Origin: XYD12-FULL-36-8 sp964613805
GTDB taxonomy: Bacteria; Bacteroidota; Ignavibacteria; Ignavibacteriales; Ignavibacteriaceae
Assembly: GCA_964613805.1 (NCBI GenBank)
Contig: CAZTJF010000020.1
Location: forward strand, 1 to 64,000
Reading direction: 5' to 3'
DNA length: 64,000 bases
Part shown: in pieces, positions 9,674 through 17,839 of the stretch
How the letters are laid out: each line of letters opens with the position of its first letter
Numbering within the stretch: the stretch's first letter is position 1
Program-made: the position numbers and the translations under genes
The notes under the pieces: model-generated
Seen by the model: only the letters and a program-made list of their open reading frames with translations
What the model was told of the DNA's origin: nothing
Databases searched by the model: none

Positions 9674-9757
9674 GCCGAAGTGGTGGAATTGGTAGACACG
9701 CACGGTTCAGGGCCGTGTGGCAGCAATGCCTTAGGGGTTCGAGTCCCCTCTTCGGTA
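9674..9757 (+). tRNA. tRNA-Leu (anticodon CAG)
   Basis: An 84-base class II tRNA. The acceptor stem gccgaag (9674-9680) pairs with cttcggt (9750-9756, one G:U) and the discriminator is A9757. The anticodon stem cacgg/ccgtg encloses loop ttcaggg, giving anticodon CAG (leucine, CUG). A long variable arm follows and the T-arm is ggggttcgagtcccc. CCA is not encoded: the next bases are caa. Confidence 0.95.
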
Positions 9758-9959
9758 CAAGTTCAAATCATAAATTCCAATTATCACTTCCTCAATTAAT
9801 TCCTAAAATTAATCGTCATAATCGATAATTCATCTTCATATTTTCAATAAACTTAAAAAAAATTAATTATCTCCGTAGGAACAAAAAGAACTGACTGATG
9901 TATAATTTTCAGTAAAATGACTTAACGATTGCTGCATTAACATCTAAATCGGAGGTTAA

Positions 9960-10613
9960 ATGGCACAGATTAAAACCCCAAAAGCAGATTTAAGAGCAAA
10001 ATATAAGAGATATATTGAAATCAGTTTGATCATTAGTCTCTATATGCTCATTGCTGCTTTCAAATTTGCTCCACACATTTCTAAAACCAAACAAATTTCA
10101 ACCGTTAGTGATGGAATAATTAGAGTAGAAAATGTTCAAAATACACAACAGGAACAATCTAAACCCACGCCACCAAAAGCACCAGTCCCCCTTCTTAATA
10201 TTACCGATGATATTGAAGAAATTATTTTTCAAGAGACTGATATTTTTAGTAACGAAACCATTGAATTACCAAAACCACCCGCAATTAATAATAGAATCAT
10301 TGAGGATGAAAATGTAATCTTTGAAGCGGTTGAAAATCCTCCGGAAATAATTGGCGGATTGAAAGCTCTTCAAGATAAATTGCGCTACACTGAAATAGCA
10401 CGGAGAGCAGAAATTGAAGGGAAAGTAATTATAAAGGCAGTCGTAGATAAGAATGGAAATGTAGCGGATGCAGAAGTTTATGTAAGTCTTATTGACGATC
10501 TTGATCAAATTGCGTTAAAAGCTGTAAAGGAATTGAAATTTGTTCCTGGGATGCAGCGTGGTAAGCCTGTAAGTGTTAGAATGGCAATTCCAATAGTATT
10601 CAAGCTAAAATAA
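9960..10613 (+). CDS. TonB family energy-transducing protein
   Basis: A 217-residue TonB-like protein. One N-terminal membrane helix lies at about 20-40, followed by a proline-containing periplasmic linker (KPTPPKAPVP near 64-73) and a C-terminal TonB domain (about 125-217) with EIEGKVIIKAVVDKNG and the terminal IPIVFKLK strand. TonB couples the ExbBD proton-driven motor to outer-membrane receptors. No exbB, exbD or receptor gene is adjacent, so the partner is unknown. A strong Shine-Dalgarno (cggagg) precedes the ATG. It stands alone after the tRNA, so it is probably its own transcription unit. Confidence 0.88.
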   Translation: MAQIKTPKADLRAKYKRYIEISLIISLYMLIAAFKFAPHISKTKQISTVSDGIIRVENVQNTQQEQSKPTPPKAPVPLLNITDDIEEIIFQETDIFSNETIELPKPPAINNRIIEDENVIFEAVENPPEIIGGLKALQDKLRYTEIARRAEIEGKVIIKAVVDKNGNVADAEVYVSLIDDLDQIALKAVKELKFVPGMQRGKPVSVRMAIPIVFKLK

Positions 10614-10819
10614 ATTTACTCTATACTTTTGTTCAAAACGTAATAGCGGGATTCTACTGAAATGATTTTTTAAGCAAGAAGCCATTAAATATTTATCAAG
10701 AATTTGAATAGGGACGTTCAAATCTTAGGTGTTAAATTTTGTTCTTTATCTCACTACCTTTTTGATGCTTCCCATAATCTGTATATTTCACCTCAACTTT
10801 TAACAAAATTCTCAATCTC

Positions 10820-12748
10820 ATGTACGACTTCATCTTCAAGCCCTTCGCAGAAATGACCGAGGAAGATTATCGAACGGTTGGTTTCAAATCAGGATTAGAA
10901 ATTCATCAACAGCTTCTCACAGATAAAAAACTTTTTTGTCATTGTCCAGCTGGGATTTACAGCAGACAGTACGATGCTGAAATTCTTCGCCACATGCGTC
11001 CCACACTCTCCGAAATGGGTGTATACGACGGAACCGCACTGATGGAATTCAAAACAAAGAAGGAAATTATTTATCGAATTAACCGAAACACTGTTTGCAC
11101 CTATGAAATGGATGATACTCCGCCATTTCTGATAAATGAAGATGCATTGGATATAGCTCTTGGTATCGGTATGCTTTACAATTGTAACATCGTAGATGAA
11201 CTTCATATTGCACGTAAACAGTATTTAGATGGCAGTATTCCAACAGGATTTCAGCGTACGGCAATTTACGCTGTTGATGGCTGGATTCCTTACAAAGACA
11301 AAAAAGTAAAAATTGTGCAGATGTCGATTGAGGAAGATTCATGTCGAGAAGTTTTAGATGTTGGACATGATAGATATTATAACACTGACCGGCTTGGTAT
11401 GCCGTTAATTGAAACAGTAACTGAACCTGCAATGCATACGCCATTTGAGGTTGCCGAAGTCGGCCGTCTCTGCAGTAAATTGGTAAGAAGCACACATAAG
11501 GTGAGAAGAGGAATCGGTGCCGCACGACAAGATGTGAATGTTAGTGTAACCGGTGGAACACGAGTTGAAATTAAAGGTGTTCCAAGAATTCCGATGATCC
11601 CATTACTTACTTACAACGAAGCAATGCGGCAATGGAACTTGCTGCGTTTACGTGAAGAATTAAAAAGAAGAAATATCACTCAAGAAACCTTTCAAGCCGA
11701 GTCATTTGACATCACAAATGTTTTGAAGAAAGTTTCTTATGCTCCGCTAATCAATGCAGTAATAAGTAATATGAAAATTAAATGTGTTGTGCTGAAAGGG
11801 TTTTCAGGAATTCTTCATTGGCAAACGCAAACTAACACTTATTTTTCTAAAGAAATTTCTGATAGAGTTAGAGTAATTGCATGCCTCACTACTATTCCAA
11901 ACATGATTCACTCAGACAGTAAAAGCGATACAATCACATCGGCTGAATGGCTTAAAGTTGGTAAAACTGTTAATGCAGCTAACGACGATACAATGGTAAT
12001 TGTTTGGGGAACTGACGAAGACACAACAACCGCTGTGAAAGAAATAATTATTCGCGCTCATGAGGCGACAATTGGAATTCCATCAGAGACAAGACAAGCT
12101 CTAAGCGATGGTACGAATGGTTTTGAGAGAATTCTTCCTGGCGCAGATAGAATGTATCCGGATACCGATCTTCCTCCGAAAAGAATTACAAAGGAGAGAT
12201 TATGCAGCTTAAAAGAATGGATCCCCGAACAATTTTGGAAAAGGCAAGAATGGTATCGTCAGCTTGGTATTCCTTCGGATGTGATAGAGGAATTATCCAT
12301 TTCAAAATATGCGGAACTCTTTAAAACGGCCGTGAGTGAATGGAAAGTTAAACCAACAACTGCAGCAGTGTTCCTAATTCAATACGCAAAACGATTGAAG
12401 AAGAATGGCTGTATGACTGAATTTATGAATGAAGGAATGTTTGAGGGAATATTGAAATCTTATGCTGAAGGAAAGATCCCACAAGATGCTTTGTTAAAAG
12501 TTCTAAGAACGGTTGTCGAACTTGGAGCCTTCACTGATGAAGTCATTCAATCCCAAATAAGCGAACAAGAACTTGAGGAGGAAATTGCCAGAGTAAAGGA
12601 TGAGTTGAGCAGAGTCAGGATAAAACGAAAGGAAAATTATCAGGAAATTTTAATGGGCAAGCTCATGGAAAAACTGCGAGGCAGGATTGATGCAAAAATT
12701 GTTGCAAAGAAAGTTGGATTTATTGGGAAGGTGAAAAACAATGGCTAA
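10820..12748 (+). CDS. gatE: Glutamyl-tRNA(Gln) amidotransferase subunit E (archaeal-type GatE)
   Basis: A 642-residue GatE, the tRNA-binding and transamidase subunit of the GatDE complex, which turns Glu-tRNA(Gln) into Gln-tRNA(Gln). The N-terminal GatB-like cradle begins with VGFKSGLEIHQQL and contains GSIPTGFQRTA, RLGMPLIETVTEP and RGIGAARQDVNVS. The GatE-specific AspRS-like (GAD) insertion spans about 285-430 and closes with GIPSETRQA and LPGADRMYPDTDLPP. The tail (about 500-642) is YqeY-like. The GAD insertion separates it from bacterial GatB, which is about 480 residues and lacks it. It overlaps gatD by 8 bases. GatDE is regarded as the archaeal system, so a bacterial copy is unusual. 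Confidence 0.93.
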   Translation: MYDFIFKPFAEMTEEDYRTVGFKSGLEIHQQLLTDKKLFCHCPAGIYSRQYDAEILRHMRPTLSEMGVYDGTALMEFKTKKEIIYRINRNTVCTYEMDDTPPFLINEDALDIALGIGMLYNCNIVDELHIARKQYLDGSIPTGFQRTAIYAVDGWIPYKDKKVKIVQMSIEEDSCREVLDVGHDRYYNTDRLGMPLIETVTEPAMHTPFEVAEVGRLCSKLVRSTHKVRRGIGAARQDVNVSVTGGTRVEIKGVPRIPMIPLLTYNEAMRQWNLLRLREELKRRNITQETFQAESFDITNVLKKVSYAPLINAVISNMKIKCVVLKGFSGILHWQTQTNTYFSKEISDRVRVIACLTTIPNMIHSDSKSDTITSAEWLKVGKTVNAANDDTMVIVWGTDEDTTTAVKEIIIRAHEATIGIPSETRQALSDGTNGFERILPGADRMYPDTDLPPKRITKERLCSLKEWIPEQFWKRQEWYRQLGIPSDVIEELSISKYAELFKTAVSEWKVKPTTAAVFLIQYAKRLKKNGCMTEFMNEGMFEGILKSYAEGKIPQDALLKVLRTVVELGAFTDEVIQSQISEQELEEEIARVKDELSRVRIKRKENYQEILMGKLMEKLRGRIDAKIVAKKVGFIGKVKNNG

Positions 12749-14129
12749 TAATCAAGACTTCAAAGGATATCGAGGTATCGCGCTAAATACCTTACAAAAA
12801 TTTAGTTCACCGATTTGGAGTGATGTTGAAATCTTAACAGAGGACGGCAGCTTTAAAGGATTGATTCTTCCTCGCTCTGAAACTGCTGATGAATTTCATA
12901 TTGTTTTAAAACTTCCTATTGGTTACAACATAGGAATTGCCGCTGAAAGAATTATAGAAGTAAAAATTCTTGGCAGAAGGGAAGCGAAATATAAAATTCC
13001 CGAAAAGGATTTTCCCTACGATCCTAAAAAACCTAAAGTTAAATTGCTTGGTACAGGCGGCACAATTGCATCACGACTAGATTACAGAACCGGTGCAGTT
13101 ATTCCGGCATTCTCTCCTGGAGAGCTTTACGGCTCAGTTCCTGAGCTTGCAGATATTTGCAATCTCGAAACAGAAAAACTTTACGGCGTTTTCAGCGAGA
13201 ACATGGGACCAGATCAATGGAAAGGGTTAGCAGAAGCAGTTGGACGAGAAATCGAGAAAGGTGTGCAGGGAATTGTTATTGGACATGGAACCGATACCAT
13301 GCATCACACAGCAGCAATCTTATCTTTTATGGTTCAAGATTCGCCTGTTCCAATTGTTATGGTTGGTTCGCAGCGTTCAAGCGATCGTCCTTCATCTGAT
13401 GCCGCGCTGAATCTCATTCACTCTGTAACAACCGCCGCAATAAGTGATATAGCCGAAGTGATGGTTTGTATGTTTGGTCCGACATCAGACCTTTATGGAT
13501 TGCTTCATCGTGGTACTCGCGTAAGGAAAATGCATTCATCTTACCGCTCAACTTTCAGAACAATTGGTGATATTCCAATAGCGACTGTTAGCCGAGAAAA
13601 AGTCACTCCGTTACGAAATGATTACAAACGAAGAAGAAACGATAATGAAGTTAAAGTTAATGCAGTATTTGATGACAGAGTTGCAATTGTATATTACTAT
13701 CCGAACATGAAGCCGGATATGATTGAGTCATTGATTGATAATGGTTACAAAGGAATTATAATCGCGGGAACTGGGCTTGGACATGTAAACAAACCACTTT
13801 ATCCGGCACTAAAAAGAGCTAAAGATGCTGGTGTGGCAGTTTACATGACAGTTCAAACCCTTTGGGGTTATGTACAAATGTATGTGTATGATACCGGCAG
13901 AGATATGATGGAACTTGGAGTAATTCCGGCGGCAAACATGCTTCCAGAAGTTGCTTATGTAAAACTTGGCTGGGCATTGGGACAAACGGATGATCTTCAA
14001 AAAGTAAAAGAAATAATGCTTACACCAATTGCCGGCGAAATAACTGAGCGTGAACCAAGCAATGGTTATCTCATTTACCAAGGCGGCTTACCCGAAGTGG
14101 AGGAGTTTATAAGTAAGTTTAGAAAGTAG
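12741..14129 (+). CDS. gatD: Glutamyl-tRNA(Gln) amidotransferase subunit D (archaeal-type GatD)
   Basis: A 462-residue GatD, the glutaminase subunit that releases ammonia for GatE. It has the GatD-specific N-terminal beta domain (about 1-95) followed by an L-asparaginase-like domain. The catalytic set is complete: T108 in GTGGTIAS, T184-D185 in GHGTDT, and K263 in RVRKMHSS. Plain asparaginases lack the N-terminal domain and the RTGAV-type insertion, and the gene is translationally coupled to gatE (8-base overlap), so GatD is the better call. The two encoded subunits would form a heterotetramer in the cytoplasm. Confidence 0.93.
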   Translation: MANNQDFKGYRGIALNTLQKFSSPIWSDVEILTEDGSFKGLILPRSETADEFHIVLKLPIGYNIGIAAERIIEVKILGRREAKYKIPEKDFPYDPKKPKVKLLGTGGTIASRLDYRTGAVIPAFSPGELYGSVPELADICNLETEKLYGVFSENMGPDQWKGLAEAVGREIEKGVQGIVIGHGTDTMHHTAAILSFMVQDSPVPIVMVGSQRSSDRPSSDAALNLIHSVTTAAISDIAEVMVCMFGPTSDLYGLLHRGTRVRKMHSSYRSTFRTIGDIPIATVSREKVTPLRNDYKRRRNDNEVKVNAVFDDRVAIVYYYPNMKPDMIESLIDNGYKGIIIAGTGLGHVNKPLYPALKRAKDAGVAVYMTVQTLWGYVQMYVYDTGRDMMELGVIPAANMLPEVAYVKLGWALGQTDDLQKVKEIMLTPIAGEITEREPSNGYLIYQGGLPEVEEFISKFRK

Positions 14130-14137
14130 AATAAGGA

Positions 14138-14172
14138 AACCTTCAAGGTCGCATTTAAAGACCTTGAAGGTT
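14138..14172. repeat. Perfect 13-bp inverted repeat, 5' of the RAYT gene (copy 1)
   Basis: The arm aaccttcaaggtc (14138-14150) is exactly reverse-complementary to gaccttgaaggtt (14160-14172), with a 9-base loop. It follows gatD by 8 bases and belongs to the same family as the next two palindromes. Confidence 0.8.
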
Positions 14173-14189
14173 ACCTATTAAAAATAAGC

Positions 14190-14224
14190 GACCTTCGAGG
14201 TTTTTAGTTGCAACCTCGAAGGTC
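14190..14224. repeat. Perfect 13-bp inverted repeat, 5' of the RAYT gene (copy 2)
   Basis: The arm gaccttcgaggtt (14190-14202) is exactly reverse-complementary to aacctcgaaggtc (14212-14224), with a 9-base loop. It ends 10 bases before the transposase ATG, so it would sit in the mRNA leader and could mask the start. Confidence 0.85.
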
Positions 14225-14234
14225 TAATAATTAT

Positions 14235-14789
14235 ATGGACAAACCCAGAAATTTTTATAAAGATACATTTCATCATTTATACAATCGGGGTGCATATCAA
14301 CATGAAATTTTTCGTGACAAGGATGATTGTGAATATTTTTTAAGGAAACTTCTCGAATATAAGGATAAGTGGGAGATAAGAATTCTCTGTTATTGTTTGA
14401 TGCCAAATCATTATCATCTTTTTGTTCATCAAACTACAAGTGACAAAACAATCTCACAATTCATTTCTGAACTAAGTAATGCATTCACAAAAGGGATGAA
14501 TAAAAAATATAAACGTAAGGGTGTCTTGTTCGAAAGCAAAGTAAAAAGTAAATGGATTGAAGATGAAACATATTTCAAATGGGTTGTAAAATATATCCTG
14601 GAGAATCCAGTGAAAGCAGGATTAGGTCAAAATGTTATTGATTATGAGTTTTCGAGTGCTAAAGAAATATTTGGATTAGCAAACAAATCTCTAACAGATA
14701 TAGAGTTTTTATCAAAATACTTTGGCTCAGAAACTGACCTCAAGAAATTTGTTTTAGAAGAGGGGATTATCTCGAACTATGAATTTTAA
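14235..14789 (+). CDS. REP-associated tyrosine transposase (RAYT, IS200-like Y1 family)
   Basis: A 184-residue HUH single-strand nuclease/transposase. The HUH motif is HYH at 59-61 in MPNHYHLFV, and the probable catalytic tyrosine is Y120 in KYILENPVKAGL, the conserved YI--NPV block of RAYTs. I choose ATG 14235 because the upstream in-frame TTG at 14208 lies inside a palindrome. The gene is bracketed by three near-identical hairpins (two upstream, one downstream) and lacks the terminal structure of a self-mobile IS200, so it fits the domesticated RAYT class that processes dispersed palindromic repeats. The downstream hairpin also ends in a T run that could stop transcription. Confidence 0.88.
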   Translation: MDKPRNFYKDTFHHLYNRGAYQHEIFRDKDDCEYFLRKLLEYKDKWEIRILCYCLMPNHYHLFVHQTTSDKTISQFISELSNAFTKGMNKKYKRKGVLFESKVKSKWIEDETYFKWVVKYILENPVKAGLGQNVIDYEFSSAKEIFGLANKSLTDIEFLSKYFGSETDLKKFVLEEGIISNYEF

Positions 14790-14803
14790 TTTCTGGCAAG
14801 GGC

Positions 14804-14842
14804 AACCTTCGAGGTCTTTAAATTGCAACCTCGAAGGTTTTT
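14804..14842 (+). repeat. 12-bp inverted repeat 3' of the RAYT gene, also a likely terminator
   Basis: The arm aaccttcgaggt (14804-14815) is exactly reverse-complementary to acctcgaaggtt (14828-14839). The arm is the same core as the upstream copy 2. Five T residues (14838-14842) follow the second arm on the plus strand, so it could terminate the RAYT transcript just before the convergent ettA. Confidence 0.8.
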
Positions 14843-14844
14843 GT

Positions 14845-16530
14845 CTAACTTCTCGTTAAATGTCTGTACTTAATTCTGTGCGGCTGGTCAGCCGCAATGC
14901 CGAGTCTTTCCTTTCGTTTTTCTTCGTACTCGGTGTAATTGCCATCAAACCAAACGACTTTACTTTCGTCTTCAAACGCTAAGATGTGAGTGGCAATTCT
15001 ATCTAAGAACCATCGGTCGTGACTGATTACTAAAACACATCCGCCATAATTTTCAATTCCTTCTTCAAGTGCACGCAGTGTATTTACATCAAGATCGTTT
15101 GTAGGTTCATCAAGCAAAATAACATTTGCACCTTGCTTGAGCATCATTGCAAGGTGAACGCGATTTCTTTCTCCGCCTGAAAGCGTACTTACTTTTTTCT
15201 GCTGATCAGGTCCAGAAAAATTAAACTGCGCAACATAAGCACGTGAATTAACTTCGCGATTCCCGAGCATTACTATGTCCTCACCGCCTGAAATCAATTC
15301 CCAAATACTTTTTTCCGGATTGAGTGCATCTCTTGATTGATCGACATAAGAAAGTTTAACAGTTGAACCAATTTTAATTTTTCCCGAATCCGGTTTTTCT
15401 AATCCCGTAATCATTTTGAAGAGAGTAGTTTTACCAGCGCCGTTCGGACCAATAATTCCAACTACTGCTCCAGGAGGAATTGAAAAAGTAAGATCATCGA
15501 TCAAGATATTATCGCCATAAGCTTTGCTGACTTTTTCACATTCAATTACAACATCACCAAGCCGTTCTGCGATTGGAATATAAATCTCCAATTCCTTCTG
15601 ACCTTTTTCTTTTTCTTGCTTGAGAAGGTTCTCATAAGATGTAATTCTAGATTTTGATTTTGCATGACGGGCTTTCGGACTCATCCTTATCCATTCAAGT
15701 TCATGCTGGAGAGTTTTTTGCCTTTTACTTTCTGCCTTCTCCTCAACTCGCAATCGTTCTTGCTTTTGCTCGAGCCATGATGAATAATTGCCTTTCCAAG
15801 GAATTCCTTCGCCGCGGTCAAGCTCAAGAATCCATCCAGCAACATTATCGAGAAAATATCTATCATGAGTTACGGCGATTACTGTACCTTCATATTTTTG
15901 CAAATGATGTTCGAGCCAAGCAACAGTTTCGGCATCAAGATGATTTGTGGGCTCATCAAGTAGAAGTATATCGGGTTTTTGAAGCAGCAGTCTGCATAAA
16001 GCAACTCTTCTTCGTTCACCGCCAGAAAGCACTTTAACAAGAGTTTCTGCTGGAGGACAACGCAAAGCATCCATTGCCATTTCGAGCCGTGAATCCAAAT
16101 CCCAGCCGCCCATTGCTTCAATTTTTTCCTGAACTTCACCCTGTTTTTCGAGAAGCTTAGTCATTTCATTATCATCCATCGGCTCAGAGAATTTAGAATT
16201 TATTTCTTCGTACGATTTCAAAAGATCACCAATTTCTTGAACTCCCTCCTCAACAATTTGTTTTACAGTTTTGTTGTCATCAAGCTGAGGTTCTTGTTCA
16301 AGAAAACCAATAGTATGACCTGGAGCTAAAACAGTTTCACCGTTGAAATTTTTATCTACACCGGCAAGAATTTTTAGTAAAGAACTTTTACCTGAACCAT
16401 TTAATCCGATAACACCGATTTTAGCACCGTAGAAATATGAAAGATAAATATCTTTCAGAACCGGTTTATTGTTGTAGAATTTGCTTACTCCAATCATGGA
16501 GTAAATGATTTTCTTTACCTCGCTGCTCAT
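14845..16530 (-). CDS. ettA: ABC-F protein EttA (energy-dependent translational throttle)
   Basis: A 561-residue soluble ABC-F ATPase with two nucleotide-binding domains and no membrane segments. The first Walker A is GLNGSGKSSLLK (about 42-53) with signature VLSGGERRRVAL, and the second is GPNGAGKTTLFK with TLSGGERNRVHL. The linker between the domains carries the EttA-type tRNA-interacting segment (QHELEWIRMSPKARHAKSKSR). EttA binds the ribosomal E site and gates entry into elongation by the ATP/ADP ratio. The length matches the family (about 555). It is convergent with the RAYT gene. Confidence 0.94.
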   Translation of the reverse strand: MSSEVKKIIYSMIGVSKFYNNKPVLKDIYLSYFYGAKIGVIGLNGSGKSSLLKILAGVDKNFNGETVLAPGHTIGFLEQEPQLDDNKTVKQIVEEGVQEIGDLLKSYEEINSKFSEPMDDNEMTKLLEKQGEVQEKIEAMGGWDLDSRLEMAMDALRCPPAETLVKVLSGGERRRVALCRLLLQKPDILLLDEPTNHLDAETVAWLEHHLQKYEGTVIAVTHDRYFLDNVAGWILELDRGEGIPWKGNYSSWLEQKQERLRVEEKAESKRQKTLQHELEWIRMSPKARHAKSKSRITSYENLLKQEKEKGQKELEIYIPIAERLGDVVIECEKVSKAYGDNILIDDLTFSIPPGAVVGIIGPNGAGKTTLFKMITGLEKPDSGKIKIGSTVKLSYVDQSRDALNPEKSIWELISGGEDIVMLGNREVNSRAYVAQFNFSGPDQQKKVSTLSGGERNRVHLAMMLKQGANVILLDEPTNDLDVNTLRALEEGIENYGGCVLVISHDRWFLDRIATHILAFEDESKVVWFDGNYTEYEEKRKERLGIAADQPHRIKYRHLTRS

Positions 16531-16681
16531 ATTTTATTGTATTTATTTGATTTTGATGGTCAAAAATAGTTAACATTGATTGACGGGACAAACCAAGCAG
16601 TTTCGTTTACAAAAATCCAGAACCAAATTTTTTGTTCACGACTAAATCTTTATCTTCAATCATAAAATTCTCAATTACTTT

Positions 16682-17485
16682 ATGACAAAGCGAAAACTTC
16701 TCAAAGCAGCAAAACGAATTAAAAATTTACCCCGCGGGATAAATTTATTTAGATATACTTCTAATAAAATTAAAAGTGCATTTTTTGCAAATAGAAAAAG
16801 TCTTAGTGTTGCTTACCCATCCAGTATTATGATTGAGTTGACTAATCACTGCAATATAAAGTGTATCACTTGTGCTCGTGAGTATGCATTCGGTGAAATG
16901 ATGGATAAAGGTTTTATGGATTTTGAGAAGTTCAAAAAGATTATTGATGAAGTGCATCCTTATGTTGATTCAATAGGACTTACAGGTTTAGGTGAGACTT
17001 TTCTTTACAAATATTTTACCGCAGCGGTTGGTTACATAAGAAACAAAAGCAAAGGAATAATTATTTCGTGTTCGATCAATGCACATTTGAAAACCAGCGT
17101 TGAAATTTCAAAAGGTGTTATAAATAAAATTGATACTATTCAAATCTCAATTGATGGAATTGGAGAAGTTTATAACACTGTTAGAAGAAAAGCGGATTTT
17201 AATTTCTTTCTTGATAATGTTAAACAGATTGTTGCCTTAGCGAAAGATTCATCAACCGATATCATGTTCAATATGGTTGTGTTGAAAGAAAATTATCATC
17301 AAATGTCCGATATGCTAAAATTTGCAAATGAGCTTGAAGTGCAATATTTGAATATAATACCAATGAATATTGTATCGAGAACCGATCTTGATATTTCTTA
17401 TTACAATTTTTTTAAACTGATGAATTCAAGAGAGAATATTTTAAGACAAAAACTCTGTCAAAAGGATATCCTAATGTGGAATTAA
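16682..17485 (+). CDS. Radical SAM/SPASM protein, N-terminal part (frameshifted gene)
   Basis: 267 residues holding the radical SAM core. The 4Fe-4S site is CNIKCITC (CX3CX2C), preceded by MIELTNH, and the GxGE-type motif appears in GLTGLGETFLY. The frame stops at 17483-17485, but the adjacent frame continues with a SPASM-like tail. Adding one A to the four-A run at 17460-17463 would read CQKGYPNVELTFYDFESP and join the two parts into one protein of about 355 residues. As it stands the gene is probably inactive, or the base is a sequencing or assembly error. The substrate is unknown. It is related to the intact protein encoded at 30853-31965. Confidence 0.75.
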   Translation: MTKRKLLKAAKRIKNLPRGINLFRYTSNKIKSAFFANRKSLSVAYPSSIMIELTNHCNIKCITCAREYAFGEMMDKGFMDFEKFKKIIDEVHPYVDSIGLTGLGETFLYKYFTAAVGYIRNKSKGIIISCSINAHLKTSVEISKGVINKIDTIQISIDGIGEVYNTVRRKADFNFFLDNVKQIVALAKDSSTDIMFNMVVLKENYHQMSDMLKFANELEVQYLNIIPMNIVSRTDLDISYYNFFKLMNSRENILRQKLCQKDILMWN

Positions 17486-17751
17486 CATTTTATGATTTTG
17501 AATCACCGGCAAGTTTTAGGAAGTGCCGCTTCATGTGGAATTATTTTTACATAACGTGGGATGGATTCGTACCACCATGCTGTGCCAAACCATTTCCCAA
17601 AGAAAAAAACTTCGGTTCAGCATTTTCGGATAAATTAATTAACGTGTTAAACACAAAAGATTTTCAAGATTTTAGAAAAGATTGGCAGGAAGAACGAAAT
17701 CCAGAGTTTTGCGATAAATGCTTTAACATTTATCTTGAATCAATTAATTGA
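17476..17751 (+). CDS. Radical SAM/SPASM protein, C-terminal part (frameshifted gene)
   Basis: 91 residues carrying the auxiliary-cluster tail: CRFMWNYFYITWDG, PPCC, and FCDKCFN at the end, the usual cysteine pattern of SPASM domains. It overlaps the N-terminal part by 10 bases in a different frame. The GTG at 17476 is likely an internal valine codon rather than a true start. See the upstream entry for the one-base repair that reconnects them. Confidence 0.7.
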   Translation: MELTFYDFESPASFRKCRFMWNYFYITWDGFVPPCCAKPFPKEKNFGSAFSDKLINVLNTKDFQDFRKDWQEERNPEFCDKCFNIYLESIN

Positions 17752-17839
17752 GCATCAGAGATACGGCCAGTTTGTAATATATAATCAATAAATTAAACGA
17801 GCTCCATCGAAGCGACCTATTACGATTTAGTGTGGTTCT

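Noticed and set aside
9918..9933. Sigma-54-like pattern before the TonB-family gene (tgacttaacgattgct)
   Set aside because: Spacing is right, but the essential -24 GG is GA.
12741..14129. Plain L-asparaginase
   Set aside because: The additional N-terminal domain and 8-base overlap with gatE identify it as GatD.
14138..14842. Complete self-mobile IS200/IS605 element
   Set aside because: The transposase is of the RAYT type and the flanking palindromes lack a paired left-end/right-end arrangement with a TnpB gene.
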